DNA of 64,000 nt from Chitinophagaceae bacterium (GTDB lineage: Bacteria > Bacteroidota > Bacteroidia > Chitinophagales > Chitinophagaceae). Numbering within the stretch: position 1 is the stretch's first letter; each line of letters opens with the position of its first letter. A model generated the notes under the pieces. The model saw only the letters and a program-made list of their open reading frames with translations. It did no database searches and was not told where the DNA came from. The stretch covers positions 1-64,000 of the forward strand of contig JAICXX010000014.1 of the NCBI GenBank assembly GCA_025934485.1, in the 5' to 3' direction. The position numbers and the translations under genes are program-made. Below are positions 1-7,103 of the stretch, piece after piece.

Positions 1-1400
1 TCGGCTTCTTTTTGTTGCAGCTCTACGAGGTATTCTTTGCCACCGGTGGCGATCTTGCGTAACCTGTCGAGCTCGGGATGTATACCGGCTCGGATGGTAT
101 CGCCTTTGGCGGCGACGGCCGGCGGGTTGTCGGCGATGGTGGCCTTTATGCGTTCGAGGACGGCGGGGCAGGGGTCGAGCCGGGCTGCGGCGGACTGGAG
201 CAGGGGCTCATAGAAACTGCCGGATTGTGCTTTGATCCGTGTGATGTGTTCGAGACCGCGTGCGAGCTGTAGCAGTTCCCGGGGCCCGATCTTCCGATTA
301 GGGATCTTGGCTACGACCCGTTCGATGTCGCCGCATTCGTGGATATGCTGGGCAAGGGAGGTGCGCAGGGCCGGGTCTTTGATAAAGAATTCGACGGCGT
401 CGAGTCGTTGCCGGATGGGGTCGAGCTCTTTGAGCGGCATCAGCAGCCAGCGTTTGAGCAGGCGCGCGCCCATGGGGGATACGGTGTTGTCGATCACTTT
501 GAGCAGGCTTTGCCCCTGTTCGCCGGTGGCGGGGCCCATGAGCTCGAGGTTGCGGATGGTGAACCGGTCCATCCAGAGGAAATCGCCGCGGTCGATGCGT
601 TGGATGGATGCCAGGTGCTGCAGGTGCGGGTGTTCGGTATCTTTGAGATAATACAATACGGCGCCTGCGGCGATGATGCCCGAGGGCATGTCTTCGACAC
701 CAAATCCTTTGAGGGAATGGGTCTGAAAGTGTTTGAGCAGGCTTTCGGTGGCGAACTTTTCTTCGAAGAGCCAGCTTTCCAGCGTATAAGTAAAGAACTT
801 GCTGCCGAAGATCTCCTTGAAATGTTTTTGAAAGCTGCGTTGGAAGACGATCTCGGCGGGCTTCAAGGTTTGGAGGAGTTTGTCGGCGTATTCGGTGTCA
901 CCTTCCGCAAGGAAGAACTCACCCGTGGAGATGTCGAGAAAGGAGAGGCCGATGCCCGCTTTTGTCTTGCCGCCCGTTTCCGGCCAGCCTTCGGGGAAGT
1001 AGATCCCGGCGAGGAAGTTGTTGCTACTGCCTTCCAGGAGCTTGTCGTTGGTGGCCACGCCGGGGGTCACCATTTCTGTGACGCCTCTTTTTACGATGCC
1101 TTTGGCCATCTTGGGGTCTTCGAGCTGATCGCAGACGGCGACGCGATGCCCGGCTTTGACGAGTTTGTGCAGATAGGTATCGAGGGCATGGTGCGGGAAG
1201 CCGGCGAGCTCCGAGGAAGCCGCGGCGCCGTTGTTGCGTTTGGTCAGGGTGATACCCAGGATCTTCGAGGCGACGATGGCGTCTTCGCCAAAGGTTTCGT
1301 AGAAGTCGCCGACACGGAACAGGAGGATGGCATCGGGATAACGTTGTTTGATCGCCCGGTGTTGCTGCATTAGTGGGGTGTCTGCGCTGTTTTTGGCCAT
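1..1400 (-). CDS. mutS: DNA mismatch repair protein MutS, N-terminal part (runs off the left edge)
   Basis: Reading the reverse complement from the ATG at 1400 gives about 466 residues with no stop before the window edge. The start is MAKNSADTPLMQQHRAIKQR, followed by VGDFYETFGEDA near residues 30-41, which carries the Phe-x-Glu (FYE) that MutS uses to probe mismatched bases. The connector and lever domains follow. The C-terminal ATPase lies outside the window. MutS recognises mispaired and looped bases and recruits MutL in the cytoplasm. The ORF track shows only the antisense 344-residue shadow here because the real frame has no in-window stop. A Bacteroidota -7 box lies six bases before the ATG, which supports this start. 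Recognition is secure. Confidence 0.96.
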   Translation of the reverse strand, partial: MAKNSADTPLMQQHRAIKQRYPDAILLFRVGDFYETFGEDAIVASKILGITLTKRNNGAAASSELAGFPHHALDTYLHKLVKAGHRVAVCDQLEDPKMAKGIVKRGVTEMVTPGVATNDKLLEGSSNNFLAGIYFPEGWPETGGKTKAGIGLSFLDISTGEFFLAEGDTEYADKLLQTLKPAEIVFQRSFQKHFKEIFGSKFFTYTLESWLFEEKFATESLLKHFQTHSLKGFGVEDMPSGIIAAGAVLYYLKDTEHPHLQHLASIQRIDRGDFLWMDRFTIRNLELMGPATGEQGQSLLKVIDNTVSPMGARLLKRWLLMPLKELDPIRQRLDAVEFFIKDPALRTSLAQHIHECGDIERVVAKIPNRKIGPRELLQLARGLEHITRIKAQSGSFYEPLLQSAAARLDPCPAVLERIKATIADNPPAVAAKGDTIRAGIHPELDRLRKIATGGKEYLVELQQKEA

Positions 1401-1406
1401 GGGGGA

Positions 1407-1414
1407 CAAAAATA
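1407..1414 (-). promoter_or_regulatory. -7 promoter box for mutS
   Basis: On the minus strand the sequence is TATTTTTG, matching the Bacteroidota sigma consensus TAnnTTTG, and the ATG follows after six bases. This implies a very short or absent 5' leader. Confidence 0.55.
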
Positions 1415-1506
1415 AGAAAGCCGCGACATATCGGCAGAAGGGACTTTTTGCTGGGGATAAGTTGTTGGTTACCTGAAAACGCGGTAGCGTTTTCGCCCGG
1501 GGGGCT

Positions 1507-1514
1507 TATCTTTG
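1507..1514 (+). promoter_or_regulatory. -7 promoter box for the SpoU methyltransferase gene
   Basis: TATCTTTG is an exact TAnnTTTG match, three bases before the ATG at 1518. The transcript may be nearly leaderless, or translation may begin at the later ATG at 1533. Confidence 0.5.
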
Positions 1515-1517
1515 CGG

Positions 1518-2093
1518 ATGCGCAAGTTGGGTATGGATGAGCTGAACCGGTTATCCGTGAATGAATTCCGGCAATCGGAGAAAATGCCGATCGTGGTGGT
1601 TTTGGACAATATCCGGAGCATGCACAATGTGGGAAGTGTGTTCAGGACCGCGGATGCATTTCTGGTCCGGGGCATCTATCTTTGTGGTTTTACTCCACAG
1701 CCACCGCACCGGGATATCCATAAGACGGCGTTGGGGGCCACGGAGACGGTGAAATGGGCCTATTTCGACACGACCGTTTCGGCGGTTCGGGCGTTGCGGG
1801 AGGAGGGGTATACGGTTTTTGCGGTAGAGCAGGCGGAGGGGAGCATTCCGCTGCAGGAAGTTTGTAGGCGTTTTTCGGATGGGTCGGGTGGTTCGGGCGC
1901 CGGGGGCGGTTCGGGTGGGTCGGGGCCGCTGGCGGTGATCTTTGGCAATGAGGTGGAGGGTGTGGGTGCGGAAGCGTTGGCGTTGTGTGATGGGGCGATC
2001 GAGATCCCGCAATGGGGGATGAAGCATTCGTTGAATATCTCGGTGGCGGCGGGCATCGTGTTATGGGAGCTGGTTAGGGATTATAAAAAATAA
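1518..2093 (+). CDS. TrmH/SpoU family RNA 2'-O-methyltransferase
   Basis: This 191-residue SPOUT-fold protein methylates a ribose 2'-OH of tRNA or rRNA using S-adenosylmethionine. Motif 1 is seen as VVLDNIRSMHNVGSVFRTAD, motif 2 as IFGNEVEGV, and motif 3 as IPQWGMKHSLNISVAAGI, which forms the knotted cofactor site. The track start at 1512 is a TTG; ATG at 1518 or 1533 is more likely. An unusual run made only of Gly, Ser and one Ala (about residues 122-136 from the ATG) sits just before motif 2, where relatives have a short loop. The UbiA gene follows after two bases, so the two are probably co-transcribed. The target nucleotide cannot be told from sequence. Confidence 0.93.
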   Translation: MRKLGMDELNRLSVNEFRQSEKMPIVVVLDNIRSMHNVGSVFRTADAFLVRGIYLCGFTPQPPHRDIHKTALGATETVKWAYFDTTVSAVRALREEGYTVFAVEQAEGSIPLQEVCRRFSDGSGGSGAGGGSGGSGPLAVIFGNEVEGVGAEALALCDGAIEIPQWGMKHSLNISVAAGIVLWELVRDYKK

Positions 2094-2095
2094 TT

Positions 2096-3064
2096 ATGAG
2101 TACAGTTAAGAATTATCTGAGTTTGATCCGGTTCTCGCATACCATTTTCGCGATGCCGTTTGCGATGATCGGGTTTTTTCTGGGGATAAATTATCCGTTT
2201 GGAGTCAGAATGTCGCAGGTGGGTCTGCGTGTCGGATACAATGTCGCGCAGGTGAGTCTTCACCACGATCAGTTCAATACGAATATGGAATATGCCCGGC
2301 TTTTTGTCCTGGTGGTGTTGTGTATGGTCTTTGCACGCAGTGCAGCCATGGCCTTTAACCGGTGGCTGGATGTAAAATGGGACGCAATGAATCCGCGGAC
2401 GGCGATCCGGGAGATACCGCGCGGGATCATCTCGAAGAGTAGCGCGTTGCGGTTCGTGATCTCCAATTGTATTGCCTTTATTGTTTGCACCTGGTTTATC
2501 AACCCCGTGTGTTTTGCCTTATCTTTTGTGGCGCTGGCGGTGGTGCTGGGGTATAGCTACACTAAGAGGTTCACGCCTTTGTGCCACCTGGTGCTGGGTG
2601 TAGGGTTGTCGCTTGCACCGATAGGGGCGTATCTGGCGGTGACAGGGCATTTTGCTTTGTTGCCGATCCTTTTTTCGTTCGCCGTGATCTTCTGGGTGAG
2701 CGGTTTCGACATCATCTATGCGTTGCAGGATGAGGAGTTCGATCGGAACAATCAATTATACTCCATGCCTTCATGGCTTGGGAAGGCCCGGGCGTTGCGG
2801 GTCTCGGAGTTCCTGCATTTGTTGAGCACGATCTGTGTGGTAACTGCCGGGATCTATGGCAGCTTCGGAATGGTGTACTGGCTGGGCATCGCCGTCTTCG
2901 GAGGCATGCTGGTCTATCAACATATGATTGTGAAACCCAATGATCTACGGCGGGTGAATCTGGCCTTCATGACGGCTAATGGGATTGCCAGCGTAGTCTT
3001 TGCCGCATTGGTGATTGCGGATCTCTATATATTTCCCGCGGAACTGGTAAGGTATGCGCATTAA
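2096..3064 (+). CDS. UbiA-family prenyltransferase
   Basis: This 322-residue polytopic membrane protein is of the type that transfers a polyprenyl chain to an aromatic acceptor in quinone synthesis. The first Asp-rich motif is NRWLDVKWDAMNPRTAIREI and the second is DIIYALQDEEFD; both bind Mg-pyrophosphate. About eight hydrophobic segments are visible. After the first membrane segment (IFAMPFAMIGFFLG) there is a polar loop of about 35 residues that I judge longer than usual in Bacteroidota relatives. It starts two bases after the methyltransferase gene. In Bacteroidota these proteins are usually annotated as 4-hydroxybenzoate octaprenyltransferase-like, but these bacteria use menaquinone, so the acceptor is uncertain. 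Confidence 0.92.
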   Translation: MSTVKNYLSLIRFSHTIFAMPFAMIGFFLGINYPFGVRMSQVGLRVGYNVAQVSLHHDQFNTNMEYARLFVLVVLCMVFARSAAMAFNRWLDVKWDAMNPRTAIREIPRGIISKSSALRFVISNCIAFIVCTWFINPVCFALSFVALAVVLGYSYTKRFTPLCHLVLGVGLSLAPIGAYLAVTGHFALLPILFSFAVIFWVSGFDIIYALQDEEFDRNNQLYSMPSWLGKARALRVSEFLHLLSTICVVTAGIYGSFGMVYWLGIAVFGGMLVYQHMIVKPNDLRRVNLAFMTANGIASVVFAALVIADLYIFPAELVRYAH

Positions 3065-3080
3065 TTGAAATTATGCGTAT
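3054..3080 (+). promoter_or_regulatory. tandem ATGCGNAT repeats, candidate operator of the toxin-antitoxin pair
   Basis: ATGCGCAT (3054-3061, a perfect palindrome) and ATGCGTAT (3073-3080) are spaced 19 bases apart. The second overlaps the -7 box of the downstream gene. This is the usual layout of an autoregulated antitoxin operator, but no binding is shown. Confidence 0.4.
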
Positions 3081-3085
3081 ATTTG
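3078..3085 (+). promoter_or_regulatory. -7 promoter box for the antitoxin gene
   Basis: TATATTTG matches TAnnTTTG exactly and stands four bases before the ATG at 3090. Confidence 0.5.
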
Positions 3086-3089
3086 AGGC

Positions 3090-3290
3090 ATGAAGGAGAG
3101 ACTTAATCTGACCATCGATGGGGCGTTGCTGGAAGCCATGAAGGTTTACGCGGCCGCAAAGGGAATAAGTGTTTCCGAATTGGTCGAAAATTATTTTCGG
3201 AGTGTAACCAAGCCGGTGCAGCGGAAGAATATCCTTGATCTGGTGGATGAATTGGAGCCGCCGGATAATAAGGCAAAATATGGCTTTTAG
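3090..3290 (+). CDS. DUF6364-like antitoxin (VapB-type)
   Basis: This 66-residue protein starts MKERLNLTIDGALLEAMKVY and continues AAAKGISVSELVENYF. It has the short beta strand plus two helices of ribbon-helix-helix (CopG/Arc-like) DNA-binding antitoxins, as annotated for DUF6364. The C-terminal tail DELEPPDNKAKYGF would be the flexible part that neutralises the toxin. The PIN-domain gene begins inside its last codons, so translation is coupled. It probably represses its own promoter through the palindromic repeats just upstream. Family assignment is by pattern recognition. Confidence 0.8.
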   Translation: MKERLNLTIDGALLEAMKVYAAAKGISVSELVENYFRSVTKPVQRKNILDLVDELEPPDNKAKYGF

Positions 3291-3699
3291 AGTGTTCATG
3301 GATGCGGATATTCTGCTCGATCTCACGTTGAAACGGGAGCGTTATACTTCGGCGCGGCAGTTGATGGAGTGGGCGGTGAAGGGGAGGATACAGGCCTATG
3401 TAACTCCGGCGGTGATCCAGGAAGCGGGGCGGAGGTTGAAGGAGGTGTATGGAGCGGCGCGAGCCAAAGAATTGTTGCTGGCGTTGCTGGCGGAGGTCTC
3501 TGTGATCGAGAGCGGTCATGCGGTTACGGTCAGCGCGTTGCATTCGACGATGAGTGATCTGGATGGGGCATTGAGCTATTATACGGCTCTGCATCACAAG
3601 CTCGACTATTTCATCACGCGTGACGAGGACCTTCCGAAGGCGGCCATACCCGTGCTGCCGGTGTGTACTCCCGAAGAATTTTTAAAAAGTAACCAATAG
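3280..3699 (+). CDS. PIN-domain ribonuclease toxin (VapC-like)
   Basis: This 139-residue protein is read from the ATG at 3280, which overlaps the antitoxin stop by 11 bases; the track's upstream start at 3235 lies inside the antitoxin and is not needed. PIN-fold acidic residues are visible: MDADILLDL at the N terminus, an internal Glu-containing helix (VIQEAGRRLKEVYG), and SDLDGAL plus DYFITRDEDL near the C terminus. These would bind the metal ions that cut RNA. The pairing with a ribbon-helix-helix antitoxin makes it a type II toxin-antitoxin module. The target RNA is unknown. Confidence 0.85.
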   Translation: MAFRVFMDADILLDLTLKRERYTSARQLMEWAVKGRIQAYVTPAVIQEAGRRLKEVYGAARAKELLLALLAEVSVIESGHAVTVSALHSTMSDLDGALSYYTALHHKLDYFITRDEDLPKAAIPVLPVCTPEEFLKSNQ

Positions 3700-3707
3700 A
3701 CAACTCA

Positions 3708-4124
3708 ATGGCGCGCATTCTGGCGATAGATTATGGGCTCAAGCGAACCGGTATTGCAGTGACCGATCCGTTGCAGATCATTGCGACGGGGTTGACGACG
3801 GTGGAGTCACCCAAGCTGATCCCTTTTTTGAAAGAGTATATGCGGAGGGAGTTGGTGGAATTGATCCTGATCGGAGAGCCGAAGAACTGGGATGACACCG
3901 ATACACATGCGACGCCGTTGGTGCGGCACATCATGCAGCGGTTGCAAAAGGAATTTCCGGCCATTCCCTTGAAGCCGGTGGATGAGCGGTTCACCTCCAA
4001 GCTGGCTTCGCGGGCGATGGTGGAGATGGGCATGAGGAAAAAACAACGACAGAACAAGGCCCTGGTGGATGAGATCGCGGCGACGATCCTGCTGCAGGAG
4101 TATCTGGGAAGGGCTGGGCAATAA
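3708..4124 (+). CDS. ruvX: Holliday junction resolvase-like nuclease YqgF/RuvX
   Basis: This 138-residue protein has the RNase H fold. The N-terminal motif ILAIDYGLKRTGIAVTDP contains the first catalytic Asp, LILIGEPKNWDDTDT lies mid-protein, and PVDERFTSKLASR and DEIAATILLQ supply the conserved late motifs. The family acts in processing of rRNA precursors and possibly DNA junctions in the cytoplasm. Length is normal (about 135-150). It starts eight bases after the PIN toxin stop, so it may be read from the same transcript, but it is a housekeeping gene. Confidence 0.94.
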   Translation: MARILAIDYGLKRTGIAVTDPLQIIATGLTTVESPKLIPFLKEYMRRELVELILIGEPKNWDDTDTHATPLVRHIMQRLQKEFPAIPLKPVDERFTSKLASRAMVEMGMRKKQRQNKALVDEIAATILLQEYLGRAGQ

Positions 4125-4142
4125 ACAAAGCCGCTGGAAGCC

Positions 4143-4210
4143 CCTCGCTCCGCACCATTGGCGAGGACGCCGGTCGTCCTGCGGCCTCAGACGCAAGGAC
4201 AGACATTAAC
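4143..4210 (+). repeat. structured intergenic repeat, copy 1 (hairpins plus 16-base repeat)
   Basis: Between ruvX and def there are two small hairpins (CCTCGC/GCGAGG at 4143-4166, AGGACG/CGTCCT at 4164-4180). They are followed by AAGGACAGACATTAAC at 4195-4210. The same 16 bases recur exactly at 16065-16080, again just after GC-rich hairpins. No T-tract follows, so this is not an ordinary terminator. Confidence 0.45.
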
Positions 4211-4225
4211 TCTATATATTTTATT

Positions 4226-4804
4226 ATGATTCTACCAATTGTAGCTTATGGAACACCGATCCTGCGGGCCGTAAGCAAGGATATTACCCCCGACTACCCC
4301 AACCTGGCGCAGCTCATCGCAGACATGTGGGAAACGATGTATTCGAGCAACGGCGTGGGTCTGGCGGCGCCGCAGATCAACCGGGATATCCGGCTTTTTG
4401 TGATCGATTCGCACCAGATCTTCGAGAACCTGGAGGAGGGCGAGAAGGATAAATATCCGGATGGTCCCGGCGTGAAGCAGGTGTTCATCAACGCGCATAT
4501 CGTAGAGCTCAACGGCGAGGAATGGGCCTATAATGAAGGTTGTCTGAGCATCCCCAAGATCCGCGAAGACGTTTATCGCAGCGAAGAGGTGACGCTGGAG
4601 TATGTCGATGAGAACTTCGAACCGCATACGACGACTTTCAACGGCATCACGGCGCGGGTCATTCTGCATGAATACGATCACATCGAGGGGAAGCTGTTCA
4701 TCGACTATCTGAAACCGTTGAAGCGGAAATTGCTCAAGGGTAAGCTGGATGATATTACAAAGGGTAGGATCAATGTGGATTATAAGATGAGTTTTCCGCG
4801 CTAG
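4226..4804 (+). CDS. def: peptide deformylase
   Basis: This 192-residue metalloenzyme removes the formyl group from the N-terminal methionine of new proteins. All three family motifs are present: GVGLAAPQI (about residue 43), EGCLSIP (about 109, Cys metal ligand) and HEYDHIEGKLF (about 149, two His ligands and the catalytic Glu). A short extra stretch between motifs 1 and 2 (EEGEKDKYPDGPG) is seen in many Bacteroidota members. The preceding AT-rich stretch TCTATATATTTTATT probably contains its translation start region. Assignment is secure. Confidence 0.96.
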   Translation: MILPIVAYGTPILRAVSKDITPDYPNLAQLIADMWETMYSSNGVGLAAPQINRDIRLFVIDSHQIFENLEEGEKDKYPDGPGVKQVFINAHIVELNGEEWAYNEGCLSIPKIREDVYRSEEVTLEYVDENFEPHTTTFNGITARVILHEYDHIEGKLFIDYLKPLKRKLLKGKLDDITKGRINVDYKMSFPR

Positions 4805-4844
4805 GGGGCGGGGAAAAATAAGCTGATGAGCGAAGAAAAGTTTG

Positions 4845-4852
4845 TATCTTTA
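4845..4852 (+). promoter_or_regulatory. -7-like box before the small putative antitoxin gene
   Basis: TATCTTTA differs from TAnnTTTG only at the last base and lies four bases before the ATG at 4857, so the two-gene module likely has its own promoter. Confidence 0.35.
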
Positions 4853-4856
4853 TACT

Positions 4857-5024
4857 ATGGGAGACAAAGATATACAACGCCTTAAAGAGCTGGCAGAGAA
4901 CCTGTTACAGCAAACCCCTACTAGGGAGGAGGCGATTGCCATGTTTGTCGAAGCGGGTATTATGGACAAGAATGGTGATCTTACACCTCCTTATCAGGAA
5001 TTATTGGCGTCTGACCAAGAATAA
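4857..5024 (+). CDS. small acidic protein, putative antitoxin of the downstream gene
   Basis: This 55-residue protein starts at the ATG at 4857; the track start at 4842 is a TTG inside the promoter box. It begins MGDKDIQRLKELAENLL, an amphipathic helix. It then has TREEAIAMFVEAGIMDKNGD and ends TPPYQELLASDQE. The 'AGI..nG.ltppY..L' ending is a pattern I associate with small partners of bacterial toxins, but I cannot name a family. The next gene starts seven bases after the stop. Codon use and composition are less GC-rich than the flanks. Role as antitoxin is inferred from size, order and spacing only. Confidence 0.6.
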   Translation: MGDKDIQRLKELAENLLQQTPTREEAIAMFVEAGIMDKNGDLTPPYQELLASDQE

Positions 5025-5031
5025 CTTTTAC

Positions 5032-5676
5032 ATGTATGATAATAGATCCAATTTAATTATTGGATTCCATGGATGCGACAAGGAAGCCGCCGCAGCTTTA
5101 ATTAACAATCCAAACGTCATAAAGATTAGCAGCGAGCCATATGATTGGCTCGGGCATGGTATGTATTTTTGGGAGAATAACCAGGAACGGGCTATGCAGT
5201 GGGCTGTTGAAAGACAACTGCGCAGAAAAAAGGATGTTGCCGATGCTGCCGTGATAGGAGCTGTCATTCAGCTTGGATATTGTTGCGACCTGATGGACTC
5301 GCGTTTTACAAGTCTGTTGAAGGATTATTATAAACCGATGCAAGATTGGTATTATAAGACGGGAAAGCCATTACCTATTAATAAAGACCTTTCAACTGAT
5401 CCACATAAGGGCAAGCTCTTGAGATTTTTAGATTGCGCGGCAATTGAATGGATGCATGCCAACATCGGAGTTCAATATAAGAAGAATAAGAAAGAGCAAG
5501 GATTCAGCGATCTGAAGATATTCGATTCCACCCGCGGGGCATTTATGGAAGGAGCTCCCATTTACGACGGTGCGGAGATCTTCGAGAAAACGCATGTGCA
5601 GCTATGTATCCGCAATTCGAATTGCATCAAGGGCTTTTTTCTGCCGCGCAGGGAGATCGACTTTCTGGCCGCTTGA
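5032..5676 (+). CDS. putative ADP-ribosyltransferase-fold protein (candidate toxin)
   Basis: This 214-residue protein starts at ATG 5032, seven bases after the small gene; the longer track ORF runs back into that gene. N-terminal features are LIIGFHGCDKEAA, then YDWLGHGMYFWENNQERAMQ. A His in a strand followed by a Gly-rich Tyr segment resembles the NAD-binding start of H-Y-E type ADP-ribosyltransferases. The conserved-looking C-terminal part reads RGAFMEGAPIYDGAEIFEKT, then HVQLCIRN. No signal peptide is present, so it should act in the cytoplasm. It is clearly more AT-rich than its neighbours, which suggests transfer. It could instead be an uncharacterised domain of unknown function. Confidence 0.6.
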   Translation: MYDNRSNLIIGFHGCDKEAAAALINNPNVIKISSEPYDWLGHGMYFWENNQERAMQWAVERQLRRKKDVADAAVIGAVIQLGYCCDLMDSRFTSLLKDYYKPMQDWYYKTGKPLPINKDLSTDPHKGKLLRFLDCAAIEWMHANIGVQYKKNKKEQGFSDLKIFDSTRGAFMEGAPIYDGAEIFEKTHVQLCIRNSNCIKGFFLPRREIDFLAA

Positions 5677-5701
5677 GCTGCCCGATAGAATTAGAGATGG
5701 G

Positions 5702-6784
5702 TTAATTGGTGAATTGAAGCGAATAGATCATGGGCAGGTAATTGTTGATTGTTTCCCAGGATTCTCCTCGGTTCGCCGAAAAGAATAGGTTACCGGTGGT
5801 CGTGCCAAAGGCAAGGGCATCGCCGGAGGTAGCCAGCGCATGACGGTAAACGATATCAAAGCAATTTTGCTGCGGCAGCCCCTTTCTCAATTCTTTCCAG
5901 GTCTTTCCTCCGTTGTCCGTCCGGCAGATGCAGAGCCCGCCGTTGATGGCGATACGGTTACCATCACTGCGAGCGGGCGCCACCCAGGCTTGATCGGGGT
6001 CATCGCCGGCTACGGCTATGGCGAACCCAAAGCGGGCGGGACCTTCTTTTTGGCTGACCTCCTGCCAGGACCGTGCACCGTCGCCGGACCGAAAGATACC
6101 GCAATGATTTTGTTGCCAGAGGGTATCGGGGTCAGAGGGTGCTGCGACGAGGATGTGGGGGTCATGGCCCACACCCGTTTCGGGGTCGGGCAGGAATTCC
6201 GCCCGTAGGCCGTTGTTGCGTATTTCCCAGTGGTTGCCGCCGTCCGAGGTCTCGAAGATACCTGCGCAGCTGATGCCGATATGGATATGATCTTCATTGC
6301 GGGGATCGACGACGATGGAGTGGATGCCCGGCTGATCGCGGCCACCGCCTAACCAGCCTGTTTTGCGGGAGGGATGGTTCCAGAGCGATTCTACGAGCTG
6401 AAAGCTGGCGCCGCCGTCGTGGCTCCGGAAGAGGCCGCCGGGATCGGTGCCCAGCCAAAGTCTTGACCGATGTGTATCGCCGCCATGTGCTATTGCCCAA
6501 ATATACCTGGTGGTGGCGGGTATGCCTTCTTTGATCTCCTCCCCTTGGGGATAAGCGGGAGCTGGAATCTCTTCCCAGTGGGCCCCGCGGTCCATCGAGC
6601 GGTGTAGTTTCACGCCCCAGTGGCCGTGATCGAGACCGGCCCACCAGGTGCCGGTCCTGGGGTCGGCATAGGCGATGGAGACAGGCTGACCTTCGAAGGA
6701 GAGATTCTCTACGGTCCAGCCGGCGTGGTTGTTTCGATAGGAAATGAGCCCCTTGCGAGTACCCAATAGCATCGTTAGATCCAT
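5702..6784 (-). CDS. cytosolic BNR/VPS10-like repeat beta-propeller protein (sialidase-like fold)
   Basis: This 360-residue protein has repeated Asp-box signatures: SMDRGAHWEEI, SHDGGASFQLV, TSDGGNHWEIR, SGDGARSWQEV, RTDNGGKTWKEL and SANRGESWETI. Six Asp boxes spaced about 50 residues apart imply a six- or seven-bladed beta-propeller like sialidases and sortilin-type repeats. There is no signal peptide, unlike real secreted sialidases, so it probably works inside the cell. It is the last gene of a minus-strand set, 17 bases after a MoaD/ThiS-like gene. Catalytic residues of sialidases cannot be assigned. The function is unknown; the pairing with a sulfur-carrier-type protein is the main clue. 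Confidence 0.82.
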   Translation of the reverse strand: MDLTMLLGTRKGLISYRNNHAGWTVENLSFEGQPVSIAYADPRTGTWWAGLDHGHWGVKLHRSMDRGAHWEEIPAPAYPQGEEIKEGIPATTRYIWAIAHGGDTHRSRLWLGTDPGGLFRSHDGGASFQLVESLWNHPSRKTGWLGGGRDQPGIHSIVVDPRNEDHIHIGISCAGIFETSDGGNHWEIRNNGLRAEFLPDPETGVGHDPHILVAAPSDPDTLWQQNHCGIFRSGDGARSWQEVSQKEGPARFGFAIAVAGDDPDQAWVAPARSDGNRIAINGGLCICRTDNGGKTWKELRKGLPQQNCFDIVYRHALATSGDALAFGTTTGNLFFSANRGESWETINNYLPMIYSLQFTN

Positions 6785-6801
6785 ATGAAGTGGTTTTTGG
6801 T

Positions 6802-7074
6802 TTACCCTCCCGATAGCGCCTGCATAATGTAAATCTCGCTGTTCTCTTTACACCCGTCGCTCAGGTGCAGGCGGTCCGTTATCAATTCGCCGTCTATAAA
6901 GATGTTTACATGTTTGCGTAGATTGCCCTGCTCGTCGAGGATATAGCTCTGGAGTCCGGGATAGGCACCTTCCATCTCCCGCAGGATATCCGGAAGCGTC
7001 CCGCTACTGGCCGTAGTGTCCCTGATAGCAGGGAAGAATCGTTTCAAGGCGTATGTGAATCTAACGGTTGGCAT
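6802..7074 (-). CDS. MoaD/ThiS-family ubiquitin-fold protein ending in Gly-Gly
   Basis: This 90-residue protein is read from the ATG at 7074; the longer track ORF overlaps the rluD-like gene. It starts MPTVRFTYALKRFFPAIRD and ends EIYIMQALSGG. The beta-grasp size and the C-terminal di-glycine match MoaD, ThiS and CysO. In those proteins the C terminus is adenylated and converted to a thiocarboxylate. No moa, thi or cys gene is nearby; instead it lies between an RluA-type synthase (29 bases upstream) and the BNR propeller (17 bases downstream). It may therefore serve a dedicated role with the propeller protein rather than cofactor synthesis. Confidence 0.85.
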   Translation of the reverse strand: MPTVRFTYALKRFFPAIRDTTASSGTLPDILREMEGAYPGLQSYILDEQGNLRKHVNIFIDGELITDRLHLSDGCKENSEIYIMQALSGG

Positions 7075-7103
7075 ACATTCGGTTTTAGTTTGCAGGCCGC
7101 GGA

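Noticed and set aside
339-1373. 344-residue plus-strand ORF
   Set aside because: It is the antisense shadow of mutS, whose real frame is on the minus strand with clear family motifs.
5702-6784. Annotation as a true secreted sialidase
   Set aside because: Asp boxes are present but there is no signal peptide, and I could not find the Arg triad or Tyr/Glu nucleophile pair of sialidases.
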